NCBI RefSeq assembly: GCF_008000815.1 | Contig: NZ_CP042806.1 | Coordinates: forward strand, 4,960,001 to 5,024,000 | From: Terriglobus albidus | GTDB lineage: Bacteria; Acidobacteriota; Terriglobia; Terriglobales; Acidobacteriaceae | Direction: 5' to 3' | DNA length: 64,000 bases | In this document: positions 37,888-45,968 of the stretch, piece by piece | Position numbering within the stretch: position 1 is the stretch's first letter | Layout of the letters: the number at the start of each line of letters is the position of its first letter | Position numbers and translations under genes: made by a program | The notes under the pieces: model-generated | The model's database searches: none | The model's input: the letters and a program-made list of their open reading frames with translations, nothing else | Told to the model about the DNA's origin: nothing

Positions 37888-37914
37888 GACAAGACAGCTC
37901 CTGTAAATGTGACA
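37888..37914 (-). promoter_or_regulatory. ECF41-type promoter of the Rieske gene
   Basis: On the minus strand TGTCACA (37914-37908), 16 bases, then TGTC (37891-37888). It has the same -35 and spacing as the sites at 36197-36223 and 37944-37970, with a different first -10 base. It lies 64 bp before the Rieske start. Confidence 0.6.
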
Positions 37915-37943
37915 GCGGTCTCTTCACGCCTGAATCGCAGCTG

Positions 37944-37970
37944 TGTCACAAATCAAAGCTTTATCCGGTC
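37944..37970 (+). promoter_or_regulatory. ECF41-type promoter of the ferritin-like gene
   Basis: TGTCACA (37944-37950), 16 bases, then GGTC (37967-37970). Transcription would begin near 37977, which makes the ATG at 37995 the natural start and leaves a short leader with GAGG at 37979-37982. It is divergent from the Rieske promoter 29 bp away. Confidence 0.7.
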
Positions 37971-37994
37971 ATTGCTGCGAGGTTGAGTACTGCC

Positions 37995-39092
37995 ATGAAA
38001 CCATCTGATTCAACATCCGCCACGGAGACAGCATCCAGCACTGGAGCCATCACAACCCTGGAGAGTCTTCGGGAACACCTGCAGTGGGCCCTTGAGCTGG
38101 AGCACTCGACCATTCCGCCGTATCTCTGCGCGCTGTATTCCATTAAGGCCGGACACAACACCGAAGCCATCGAGGTGCTAAACAGCATTCTTGTCGAGGA
38201 GATGCTGCACCTTACCCTTACGGCTAATCTTCTGAATGCGGTAGGTGGGCAGCCGAGGCTGGACACGCCGCAGATGCTGCAAAGCTATCCCCGACCATTG
38301 CCGCACAGCGCCGATTCCTTCGAGGTCTCTTTACTCCGTTTTGGCCCGGATGCGCTTGAGACATTCCTCAAGATTGAACAACCGTCGCCAGCGACCGGAC
38401 CGGCCGAGGGTAACCACTACGAAACGATTGGCCAGTTCTATGAAGCAATCGAACAGGGATTTCACGACCTGTCGGCCAGCCTGGGCGAGAGGAATGTCTT
38501 CTGCGGTGATCCGGCTCGGCAGATCACGAACCATCCCTTTTATAGCGGTGGCGGCCACATTGTGGCGGTGAACGATCTTGCTTCCGCATTGGCGGCAATG
38601 GCAGAGATCGTTGAACAAGGCGAAGGTGCCAGCCACTCACAAATATGGGACGGAGACACTGACGTCTTCCATCCGGAACGTAATCAGGTCGCCCATTATT
38701 ACCGGTTCCAGGAGCTGAAGCTCGGCAGACGATACCGCCGCGGCGACACGCCGCGATCAGGCCCTACGGGCGATCCGGTCGCGGTCGACTGGAGCGCTGT
38801 ACACCGCATGCGTGCGAATCCGAGATCTACAGATCACTTTGCCGGCACTCCAGTTCGACTGGCTCAGGACGAGTTCAACCCTTCCTATTGCGCTCTCCTG
38901 CAGCTTCTCGAACAGGTATTCAATGGAGCGCCGCAGATGCTTGGAAGCGCGTTTGGAGGAATGTACACGTTGAAGAGTCAGGCCCAGAACCTGATGAAGA
39001 TGGCCAACGAAGACGGAGATACGACGGCCGGTCCGGCTTTCGAATACGTTCCGCCGGAGCTACGAACAGTGGACCGCAATCATCCACAATAG
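37995..39092 (+). CDS. VioB-like ferritin-fold protein (PF12902 type)
   Basis: A 365-aa cytosolic protein. The N-terminal ferritin-like domain (about 20-240) has the motifs LELEHSTIPPYLCALYSI and VEEMLHLTLTANLLNAVGG, which supply Glu/His metal ligands. This is the iminophenyl-pyruvate dimer synthase domain of VioB/RebD/StaD, which couples imino acids in violacein-type pathways. The rest of those pathways is absent here, so the substrate is unknown. The ATG at 37995 is preferred to an upstream in-frame TTG (37983), which would leave almost no leader after the promoter. Confidence 0.82.
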   Translation: MKPSDSTSATETASSTGAITTLESLREHLQWALELEHSTIPPYLCALYSIKAGHNTEAIEVLNSILVEEMLHLTLTANLLNAVGGQPRLDTPQMLQSYPRPLPHSADSFEVSLLRFGPDALETFLKIEQPSPATGPAEGNHYETIGQFYEAIEQGFHDLSASLGERNVFCGDPARQITNHPFYSGGGHIVAVNDLASALAAMAEIVEQGEGASHSQIWDGDTDVFHPERNQVAHYYRFQELKLGRRYRRGDTPRSGPTGDPVAVDWSAVHRMRANPRSTDHFAGTPVRLAQDEFNPSYCALLQLLEQVFNGAPQMLGSAFGGMYTLKSQAQNLMKMANEDGDTTAGPAFEYVPPELRTVDRNHPQ

Positions 39093-39130
39093 GCGGTATC
39101 GACAACTTTACTCGGACCGCAAGAGTGGGA

Positions 39131-39203
39131 CATTCGAGCGAAGCTCGAACCGCCCTTTTTGTCATTTCGTAGCGACCAACGGGAGCGAAGAAATCTGCTT
39201 CTC
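39131..39203 (-). repeat. Dispersed repeat, copy 2, with hairpin
   Basis: Minus-strand copy of the 43-bp repeat (39161-39203), joined to a TTCGAGCGAAGCTCGAA hairpin and a CCCTTTTTG run (39133-39161). The same combination, in the other orientation, is at 51525-51605. Placed after the ferritin-like gene, the hairpin plus T-run may end its transcript. The stretch 39204-39411 has no gene and should hold the promoter of the peptide cluster, though I see no clear -35/-10. Confidence 0.75.
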
Positions 39204-39411
39204 CACCGATGCAAACTGGAAAAGCCGATCCCTTCGGGATCGGCTCGATAACAGCTAGGAGCAGAGCAGCCGCGCTCACACGCCAATCGTCTCGGGAGTT
39301 CTCTAAAATCACGTGCGATATCGGTCGACAATTTACGTCTTGCTTCCCTCCACGGCAACGTGTTACATCTTTCATCAATCTATTTTTTGCGACGTTGACA
39401 AAGGGATTCAT

Positions 39412-39594
39412 ATGAGCGGTAACTTCCCGACTGTAAATTCTCGCCCCTTATTTCGGCCCGGCACCTTTCGTAAACGGCCGAACGGCACGCAGGGGCATCT
39501 TCTGAAAATAGCGCAGCTACCTCCTTATTTTCGCTACTGTTTAACGCTACTTGTCTTTGTGCTGGCAGCAGTAGCGATTCAGTTCGCTCTTTAG
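39412..39594 (+). CDS. 60-aa membrane peptide at the head of the peptide cluster
   Basis: A 60-aa open frame with AAAGGG 7 bases before its ATG. The first 35 residues are basic and Pro-rich; the last 25 form one membrane helix (CLTLLVFVLAAVAIQFAL) that ends the protein. I recognise no family. It lies 34 bp before the C39 exporter on the same strand, so it probably belongs to the cluster as an accessory, immunity or membrane-tether peptide. It has no double-glycine leader and so is unlikely to be a second precursor. Confidence 0.6.
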   Translation: MSGNFPTVNSRPLFRPGTFRKRPNGTQGHLLKIAQLPPYFRYCLTLLVFVLAAVAIQFAL

Positions 39595-39628
39595 CGATCT
39601 TCTTACGCTCCTGGGGAGGGGCATTGCG

Positions 39629-41788
39629 ATGAGACAGCGATTACCGCTGATCATGCAAGCGGAAACCAGTGAATGTGGCGTCGTATGCCTTGCGATGATC
39701 GCAGGCTTTTATGGACGCGCGACTACTCTCTCCTCATTGCGGCGAGAGTGCTCCACCTCTCTCAGAGGATTGACCTTAGAACACCTGATTACCGCCGCAC
39801 AACGGCTGCATCTTGCCTCACGGCCTCTTCGAGTCGAACTCAGCGAACTACAAGAGGTATCTCTTCCATGCATCCTCCATTGGGAGATGTCTCATTTTGT
39901 GGTCTTGCGGTCAGTCTCGCGAAGCCACCTCACAATTCACGATCCTGCCATCGGCGTAAGACGCATTTCGCTTGAAAATGCCGATCAGTCTTTTACAGGA
40001 GTCGTGCTTGAACTGTGGCCAACCGAAGACTTTACCAGAAAGTCCGATTCAGTTCCTGTTACGATCACAGAACTCTTGGGAAGCGTTTCCGGCGTCCGCC
40101 GTCTAGGCGCTAAGACGCTGTTCTTGTCCGCTCTCACTGAACTTCTCGTTATTTGCACGCCGCTTCTTCTTCAGTTCACGGTCGATCGTGCTACTGCAGG
40201 CCAAGGCAACATTCTTTACATGGGCGTAGTTGCATTGACGGTGTGTTGCCTTTTGGAAGCGCTGGCAACGCTCAGCCGCGACTTGTCAATCATCAACCTC
40301 GGTAATCGAATCAGCCTTGCCTGGCAATCGAACCTGCTTTCTCATCTTTTGCAGTTGTCTTTACCATTTTTCGAAAAGCGCTCCACAGGCGACCTCCTCT
40401 CACGATTTGATGCGGCCGAAAGCGTTCGGCTCATGCTCGTGGGCTCGTATGCCAATATCCTGGTCAGCGGTCTGGTCACTGCCTTCACCTTAGTGGCGAT
40501 GTTCTTTTACAGCCCTGTTCTCGCATCTATAGTGATTGCCGGTGCGATTGTATTCCTCGGAATCCGGCAAGGCACCCTGCGGAAGATTCGCGAAGCATCG
40601 GCGAGCCAGAACATGCACGAAGTAGCACTTCGGTCGCATCTCCTGGAGACCTTGCAAGGCATTCGGCCTATAAAACTTTTTAAGAAAACCGGCTGGCGGA
40701 ATTCTCATTGGCTGAATGTCTTAGTGGATCTCATGAACGCGCGTTCCACTACTGAAACAACCCGAAGCTGGATCAACGGCAGCAACACAGCCATCCTCGG
40801 GGTGGAATTAGCCCTCGTGATTGGTATTGGTGGACATCTTCTCCTTCTGCATAAATTTAGCGTTGGGGCGTTCCTTGCGTTTCTTGTGTATCGAGATCAC
40901 TTCAATGTACGTGCCTTTGCACTCATCAACGGTACTTATGACCTGAGTGCGATGTCGACGCAATTGAGTCGTGTCGGAGACATCGTCAGAGAATCCCCCG
41001 ATAGCGCGGCTGCCGCCAAGTTGGAGGCTGAAAGCATGCCCCCCTCTCCTTACAGCATGGAAATTAACGACGTTTCGTTTCGGTATTCCGATCATGATCC
41101 GTGGATCATTCAGAATCTATGCCTCCGCATCCAGCAGGGCGAGTGCGTGTCGATTACGGGGCGTTCGGGTATTGGAAAGTCGACTTTGGTGAAGTTGATG
41201 TGCGGATTGTTGCGCCCAAATGAAGGTGAGATCTACGCCAACGGCAAACCGCTGAATGAAGAGCACTCACTGGGTGTCGTTCTCCAGGAGGACATGGTTT
41301 TCGCTGGGACGATTGCTGAGAACATCCATTTTTTTGCTGAAACGCCGGACGGTTCACTGATTGAACACTGTGCACGCCTCGCCGCTTTGGCCGAAGATAT
41401 CGACGCGATGCCAATGCGGTATCAAACTCAGGTAGGCACAGGAGGGGCGGGATTGTCAGGAGGGCAGAAGCAACGGCTCCTCATAGCACGCGCACTCTAT
41501 ACCAAGCCATCCATCCTGATTTTTGACGAATCGACGAGTCATCTAGACCTGCTGACGGAGCGCACCATCTCACAATCGCTCTCCGCTCTTTCGATTACCA
41601 GGATTCTCATTGCACATCGCCCTGAAACTATCGCGATCGCTGATAGAGTAGTGGCCTTTAGAGATCGCAAGCTTATCGACATTACTGACAAGTTTCGGGC
41701 TTTGCCCCCGAAAACGAGTGGCCAAACCGCTCGGGACTATACGCAAAGGAGCAGTACGCACTATGTCTACAGCAATGAACAATGGTAA
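39629..41788 (+). CDS. C39-peptidase ABC exporter for double-glycine peptides
   Basis: A 719-aa peptidase-containing ABC transporter. The N-terminal C39 domain (1-130) has C16 in AETSECG, H89 in HWEMSHF and D105 in IHDPAIG, a complete catalytic triad. An exporter domain of six helices follows (about 155-440), then an ATPase with Walker A GRSGIGKST (511-519), signature LSGGQKQR and Walker B ILIFDESTSHLD. Such proteins cut leader peptides after Gly-Gly and export the core. The precursor gene overlaps its last 26 bp. GGGAGGGG precedes the start. Codon use is less GC-rich than the flanking genes, which suggests transfer. Confidence 0.93.
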   Translation: MRQRLPLIMQAETSECGVVCLAMIAGFYGRATTLSSLRRECSTSLRGLTLEHLITAAQRLHLASRPLRVELSELQEVSLPCILHWEMSHFVVLRSVSRSHLTIHDPAIGVRRISLENADQSFTGVVLELWPTEDFTRKSDSVPVTITELLGSVSGVRRLGAKTLFLSALTELLVICTPLLLQFTVDRATAGQGNILYMGVVALTVCCLLEALATLSRDLSIINLGNRISLAWQSNLLSHLLQLSLPFFEKRSTGDLLSRFDAAESVRLMLVGSYANILVSGLVTAFTLVAMFFYSPVLASIVIAGAIVFLGIRQGTLRKIREASASQNMHEVALRSHLLETLQGIRPIKLFKKTGWRNSHWLNVLVDLMNARSTTETTRSWINGSNTAILGVELALVIGIGGHLLLLHKFSVGAFLAFLVYRDHFNVRAFALINGTYDLSAMSTQLSRVGDIVRESPDSAAAAKLEAESMPPSPYSMEINDVSFRYSDHDPWIIQNLCLRIQQGECVSITGRSGIGKSTLVKLMCGLLRPNEGEIYANGKPLNEEHSLGVVLQEDMVFAGTIAENIHFFAETPDGSLIEHCARLAALAEDIDAMPMRYQTQVGTGGAGLSGGQKQRLLIARALYTKPSILIFDESTSHLDLLTERTISQSLSALSITRILIAHRPETIAIADRVVAFRDRKLIDITDKFRALPPKTSGQTARDYTQRSSTHYVYSNEQW

Positions 41789-41945
41789 ACGGGTTTTCGC
41801 GCGTGCGAATGCACGCATCCTAACTGCCGATGAGTTGAAGCTGGTCAGCGGAGGCGACGATGGCGACTCCACCTCGAATGGGACGACCAAAGGTGGGGCA
41901 GACAGCGTTGTCGTCGTAGACGACATCACCGTTCCGGGCGCTTAA
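41763..41945 (+). CDS. Double-glycine precursor peptide, probable graspetide precursor
   Basis: A 60-aa peptide. Residues 1-31 look like a secretion leader with the motif LTADELKLVSGG (20-31), the LS..EL..V.GG form cut by C39 peptidases. The 29-residue core (32-60) starts DDGDSTSNGTTKGG and ends VVVVDDITVPGA. It has six Asp, and eight Ser/Thr/Lys that could form side-chain ester or amide bonds. There is no Cys, Trp or Glu. AAGGAG lies 11 bases before the ATG, and the gene starts inside the exporter gene. The ATP-grasp gene follows at once. A second Gly-Gly at 44-45 could be another processing point. Confidence 0.75.
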   Translation: MSTAMNNGKRVFARANARILTADELKLVSGGDDGDSTSNGTTKGGADSVVVVDDITVPGA

Positions 41946-41956
41946 CCAAGTAAATC

Positions 41957-41997
41957 ATGAGGCTCCATGCTGCTCACATAGGGCAATGGAGCCTCAT
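41957..41997 (+). promoter_or_regulatory. Perfect 12-bp stem-loop between precursor and ligase genes
   Basis: Arms 41957-41968 and 41986-41997 are perfectly complementary, with a 17-base loop. No T-run follows, so it is not a classic terminator. It lies 11 bp after the precursor stop, where an attenuator or RNA-stabilising hairpin would raise precursor over enzyme. It also covers the first ATG of the ligase frame, which argues against that start. Confidence 0.75.
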
Positions 41998-42025
41998 CGG
42001 CAATAGGTGTTTGCGAAAGGGCAAT

Positions 42026-43087
42026 GTGGCTATCATCATAATTTCGGATCTTGTGGACTATCATGCGGCCGCTGTGGCTTGGGCTCTTGCCGCCACAGGC
42101 GTTCCCTACGTCCAGTGGGAGGGCATTGGGTATGAAGAACCCCGGCAAGCGTCAATTGAACTCGGCTCGTATACACGAGTACGCTTAGGTGGCCATCTGG
42201 TGAGCAAAAACGACGTGATATGGTTTCGTCGACCTCGGCAGCTCTCTTACCATCCAGACATGGCCGTCCTTGATCGGCGGTTTGCGATGCTAGAGTCCTT
42301 GCGCTTTTCAGAATGCCTAGGAGCTGCTCTCGACGAGATCGGCTGTCGCTGTGTCAATTCTCCTACGGCTGTCTATGACATTAACCGTAAGGCAGCGCAG
42401 ATTATCCTGGCGCACAAAGTTGGATTGTTAGTTCCCCATACGCTTATGGGGAATCAGCCTCCGGAGATCGAAGATTTTTTCCGGTCGGTCGAGAACGATG
42501 CTGTTTATAAGGCTTTCTTACCGCATCTCTGGTTCGATCCTGACACCGAATCGCAGGCAATATTGGAAACAAAAAATATCTCTTCATTAGCAAACGACGT
42601 GATTGAAGTTGCCACGTATACTCCGGGAATCTATCAAAAGCGCGTTCGCAAAGTTGCCGATATTCGTGTTCTCGTAATGGGCGAGCTAATGCGCGCGTTT
42701 GTTCTCCATTCAGAGGCTCTGGATTGGAGATATACGCAGGACTATGCAGATCTAAAAATTAAGGAAAGAGCGATACCTGCGCCCATTCGTAGCCTCATTG
42801 AGCAATTCATGTCCGCGGCAGGAATTGTCACCGGCTCATTGGACTTCGGGCTGGATGAACATGGTCAGTGGTGGTTCTTCGAGATCAACGAATCCGGTCA
42901 ATTCTTATGGATCGATCACTCTATGGAGGGCGCCGGTGTATTCCAAGACTTTCTGGCATTTCTTAGCGGAAAGCCCCGAGAGCTCTTCCCCTGTCTAAAA
43001 GATTATCGGCATGATGACTCGATCCTCGACTCACGCCCGAAAGAGATGGCTCCAATAGTCACGGTGGAACATCTCGGAGTTTGTTAG
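42026..43087 (+). CDS. ATP-grasp peptide ligase of the MvdC/MvdD (graspetide) type
   Basis: About 353 aa from the GTG at 42026. The N-terminal domain begins VAIIIISDLVDYH and has the WFRRP motif typical of MvdC/MvdD-like ligases. The ATP-grasp part has DINRKAAQIILA, then QKRVRKVADIRVLVMG, then the metal-binding DFGLDEHGQWWFFEINESGQF, with E and N of FEIN as ligands. These enzymes join Ser/Thr or Lys side chains to Asp/Glu in a precursor. The in-frame ATG at 41957 lies in a hairpin, lacks a ribosome site and adds 23 residues without family match; TTG at 42011 is another option. AAGGG lies just before the GTG. Confidence 0.85.
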   Translation: MAIIIISDLVDYHAAAVAWALAATGVPYVQWEGIGYEEPRQASIELGSYTRVRLGGHLVSKNDVIWFRRPRQLSYHPDMAVLDRRFAMLESLRFSECLGAALDEIGCRCVNSPTAVYDINRKAAQIILAHKVGLLVPHTLMGNQPPEIEDFFRSVENDAVYKAFLPHLWFDPDTESQAILETKNISSLANDVIEVATYTPGIYQKRVRKVADIRVLVMGELMRAFVLHSEALDWRYTQDYADLKIKERAIPAPIRSLIEQFMSAAGIVTGSLDFGLDEHGQWWFFEINESGQFLWIDHSMEGAGVFQDFLAFLSGKPRELFPCLKDYRHDDSILDSRPKEMAPIVTVEHLGVC

Positions 43088-43107
43088 CGGAAAGGATATG
43101 TTGACCG

Positions 43108-43968
43108 ATGTGGAGTTTTAAGATGAACATCGTGGGCCCGATGCTGTTGAGCGGAGTGCTGCTAGTGACGGAGTTGGTCTGCGTTGCCAAAACTCCTCCT
43201 GTGGAGCAGCCGAAGCAACAACCGGGCACATGTTGTGCGCAAGGTTTTGATGTCGTTTCGATCAAGCAAACGAAGGAGAATTCGGACAATGTTCTGATGT
43301 TCTCAAGGGAGGATGGTTTCAATGCCCAGAATGTGCATGTCGCGGCACTTTTGAACTACGCTTTCGATGCGCATGAATATCAGATTATCGGTTTACCGGA
43401 TTGGGCCCGGTCTACAACGTTCGACGTTGTTGGAAAATTTTCCGATCCGAATGAAGTGGCCCTAAAGAAAGCTACCCTGGAGGAGCGGGAAGAATGGGTG
43501 GCCAAAATCTTGGTAGAAAGATTCCATCTTGTGTCTCATAAAGAGAAGCGGGTCATGCCGGTCTATGATTTGACCGTGAGCAAGGATGGCTTTAAGGCCA
43601 AGCAATCTCAGCCCGCAACCGTCGATCAAGGCCACCTAGCCGATTCCGTCAATCCACAGCAGGGCATGCTGTATGCGACCAATCGAAGTATCTTTGGAAA
43701 GAGCGCGCCATTTTCAGATCTTGCACCACTTCTTTCCGGAATCGTTAACAGATCCGTTATAGACAAGACTGGTGTCACAGGAAGCTACGACATTAAATTG
43801 GTCTGGACCCCGGAACAGGCTATGCTATCGAATGCTCCACAAAGTAGCCAAGGCCCACCGGATATCTATACAGCTCTCCAGCAACAACTTGGCCTACGAC
43901 TTAGCAGCAGCAAAGCGCCAGTCGATGTTCTTGTGATCGATTCCATCAGTTTTCCTATTGCGAACTGA
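43108..43968 (+). CDS. TIGR03435 family protein (acidobacterial)
   Basis: A 286-aa protein with an N-terminal export segment (about 8-27). It has TIGR03435 landmarks: FDVVSIKQTKE, the ILVERFHLVSHKEKRVMPVYDLTVSKDG core, and VIDKTGVTGSYDIKLVWTP near the C-terminus. The family is greatly expanded in Acidobacteriota and has no established function. It starts 20 bp after the ligase gene. An ATG at 43123 with GGAG 8 bases upstream is an equally good start. Its stop overlaps the next start by one base, so it belongs to the peptide cluster transcript. Confidence 0.85.
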   Translation: MWSFKMNIVGPMLLSGVLLVTELVCVAKTPPVEQPKQQPGTCCAQGFDVVSIKQTKENSDNVLMFSREDGFNAQNVHVAALLNYAFDAHEYQIIGLPDWARSTTFDVVGKFSDPNEVALKKATLEEREEWVAKILVERFHLVSHKEKRVMPVYDLTVSKDGFKAKQSQPATVDQGHLADSVNPQQGMLYATNRSIFGKSAPFSDLAPLLSGIVNRSVIDKTGVTGSYDIKLVWTPEQAMLSNAPQSSQGPPDIYTALQQQLGLRLSSSKAPVDVLVIDSISFPIAN

Positions 43969-44936
43969 TGGAATTGAGACAAATTCTTAGGCTATCGGCT
44001 ATACCAGAAAATATGTATTCGGTCTTCAAATACGCTTCGTTGAGATTCCTGACTGTGCTTGCCGGCCTCATGCTGGCCTCTACTATGCATTTGTATGCAT
44101 CGGCACCCTGTCGCTCAATTCCCGGTGCAGCTCAGCTCTGGTCTGATTTTAAGACTCGCTGGGTTTGGATCGGCGAAACCCACGGAACCTCCGAGATTCC
44201 TGCGGCTTTCGGCGACTTGGTCTGTGACGCTCTTGCTCAAGGACGCGTCGTCACGGTGGTTCTTGAACGGCCTGCCACAGAGCAGACAGCAATTGACGGG
44301 CTCATTAGCTCCAGCGATCCTAGCTGGAGCGAAAACCAACTTCTCAACCAGCCCGATTGGCAGAATGTCTTCGATGGGAGAACTAGCAAGGCCATGCTAA
44401 AGCTTCTTCTCCGGCTTCGAGAGCTGAAGAAGGAATATCCGGCGATGCGTGTATCCGCAATCGTCAACTTCGCATCGGCCTCATCAGATAGTCAGATCAA
44501 GGATGATGACGTAGATAAAGCTATCGGCCGCGCTGTTTTGGCGCTAGAGAGGAAGGAACCCAGAAATATTGTGTTGGTTCTCACCGGAAACGTCCATGGT
44601 ATGAAGAGTCCCGTACTGGGTTACAAGACTGCGGCGATGTACCTTCCGTCCGAAGGTCTTGTTTCACTGGAAGTGACGGGTCTAGGTGGAGATGCCTGGA
44701 CAATGCATCGTGGCGCTTGTGGCCCTGGCCCCGCCGGAGTCCGCGACAAGGATACAAATCGCTCATTGGGAATCTATCTCCATGGCGATTTAGCACCAGT
44801 AGGGAAAGTAGATGGCATTTTAGCTTTAGGCGAACCGACTTCGGCGTCATCTCCTGCAAACTCAACGATGCTGGAAGGCGCTCCTTGTCGAGAAGTGTTT
44901 TCCTCTCGACAGAGGGAAGAATCGTCTCCCAACTGA
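43968..44936 (+). CDS. EreA/ChaN-like secreted protein
   Basis: A 322-aa protein with a hydrophobic export segment (about 25-44). The mature part starts like the erythromycin-esterase/ChaN superfamily: WVWIGETHGTSEIPAAFGDL, then VVTVVLERPATEQTAIDG, and later VLVLTGNVHGMKSP with a conserved His. These proteins use Glu/His pairs for hydrolysis or haem/iron binding. Its start is coupled to the TIGR03435 stop (TGATG). It may modify, open or bind the exported peptide, or give self-protection; that is inference. An internal ATG at 44013 is an alternative start. The next 266 bp hold no gene. Confidence 0.65.
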   Translation: MELRQILRLSAIPENMYSVFKYASLRFLTVLAGLMLASTMHLYASAPCRSIPGAAQLWSDFKTRWVWIGETHGTSEIPAAFGDLVCDALAQGRVVTVVLERPATEQTAIDGLISSSDPSWSENQLLNQPDWQNVFDGRTSKAMLKLLLRLRELKKEYPAMRVSAIVNFASASSDSQIKDDDVDKAIGRAVLALERKEPRNIVLVLTGNVHGMKSPVLGYKTAAMYLPSEGLVSLEVTGLGGDAWTMHRGACGPGPAGVRDKDTNRSLGIYLHGDLAPVGKVDGILALGEPTSASSPANSTMLEGAPCREVFSSRQREESSPN

Positions 44937-45202
44937 AGAATTGATTTCCCGAAGTTGTTCTGCCTGTGAGAAGGGGGCGTTTCACTCCTTCCCGCTCCGG
45001 CCGCCTTGCGTCATGCGTCACCCACAACAGCGGGACATTCCTTTCCGCAACGCCCTTCCTCTAAGTCTTGTGCGCTAACACGCACGAATGCGGTTGACAG
45101 GCTTTGCTAAGGGGCTCCGCCAATCGCGCGGCGCTAGGCATCCTGAATCTCCGCACCTGGCTTGTGCAGACCTCCTGTACGTTCCGTCCTTTCCGCGCCA
45201 GC

Positions 45203-45826
45203 TTAGCCATCGATAAAGCCCCGCTTGATTGCAATAGTTACCGCATGCGTGCGGTCGTTCGCGCCAAGTTTGGAGAGGATACTTTTCATGTGCCCTTTGA
45301 TGGTGGCTTCGGAGACGGACAACTGAGCTCCGATGATCTTGTTTGAGTTTCCGTCTGCGACACGCCGTAGTACTTCAATCTCGCGATCGCTGAGCGCATC
45401 CTCGGTCATATGCTCCGCGAGCTCAGCTGCTATTTCCGGCGGAATCCTTCTCTTGCCGGCGTTCACAGCGCGGATCGTCTCCAGCAAGTCTTTCCGCAGC
45501 ATGCTTTTAAGAAGATATCCGGAGGCCCCTGCCTTCAAGGCACGAAACGCCTGCACGTCACCCTGGTAGGTCGTAAGCACAACGAATCGAGCATCTGGAA
45601 ACTCCGACCGGATGGCAACGATCGTCTCGATACCGTTCATCCCCGGCATCTGCAGATCCATCAGGGTTACATCGGGTCGGTGGCGACGAAAGAGTTCAAT
45701 CGCCTCCTGCCCATTCGCCGCTTCGGCGACAAGCTCGACGTCCTGCTCACCTTCCAGTACAGCGGCGATTCCTTCACGCAGCAGGGGGTGGTCGTCTACA
45801 GTGAGAACCTTGATGATCTTTGTCAC
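45203..45826 (-). CDS. NarL/FixJ-type response regulator, orphan
   Basis: A 207-aa regulator. The receiver domain (1-120) has D57 as phosphorylation site in LMDLQMPGMNG, with acidic D11-D12 and K106. The LuxR-type helix-turn-helix (about 142-205) has LSDREIEVLRRVADGNSNK and SVSEATIKGHMKSILSKLGANDR. No histidine kinase is adjacent, so its partner is encoded elsewhere. It diverges from the DoxX-like gene. Confidence 0.93.
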   Translation of the reverse strand: MTKIIKVLTVDDHPLLREGIAAVLEGEQDVELVAEAANGQEAIELFRRHRPDVTLMDLQMPGMNGIETIVAIRSEFPDARFVVLTTYQGDVQAFRALKAGASGYLLKSMLRKDLLETIRAVNAGKRRIPPEIAAELAEHMTEDALSDREIEVLRRVADGNSNKIIGAQLSVSEATIKGHMKSILSKLGANDRTHAVTIAIKRGFIDG

Positions 45827-45968
45827 GGCTTATACCTCCACTCTGCTTCAGAAAATCCTGACATCTAACGATACGCCGGGTGCGGCGCCGACTCATTCTC
45901 CCAACGGATAGCGAACGCCCCCTACTTTCGAGATTGCCTGGCAGCCCTGCCGTCTTTAGCCTTCGGAT

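Noticed and set aside
37983-37994. TTG start for the VioB-like gene
   Set aside because: It would leave almost no leader after the predicted transcription start and place the GAGG element against the codon; ATG 37995 fits better.
39629-44936. Classical class II bacteriocin system
   Set aside because: The core lacks Cys, is Asp-rich and not amphipathic, and an ATP-grasp ligase follows; a modified peptide is the better reading.
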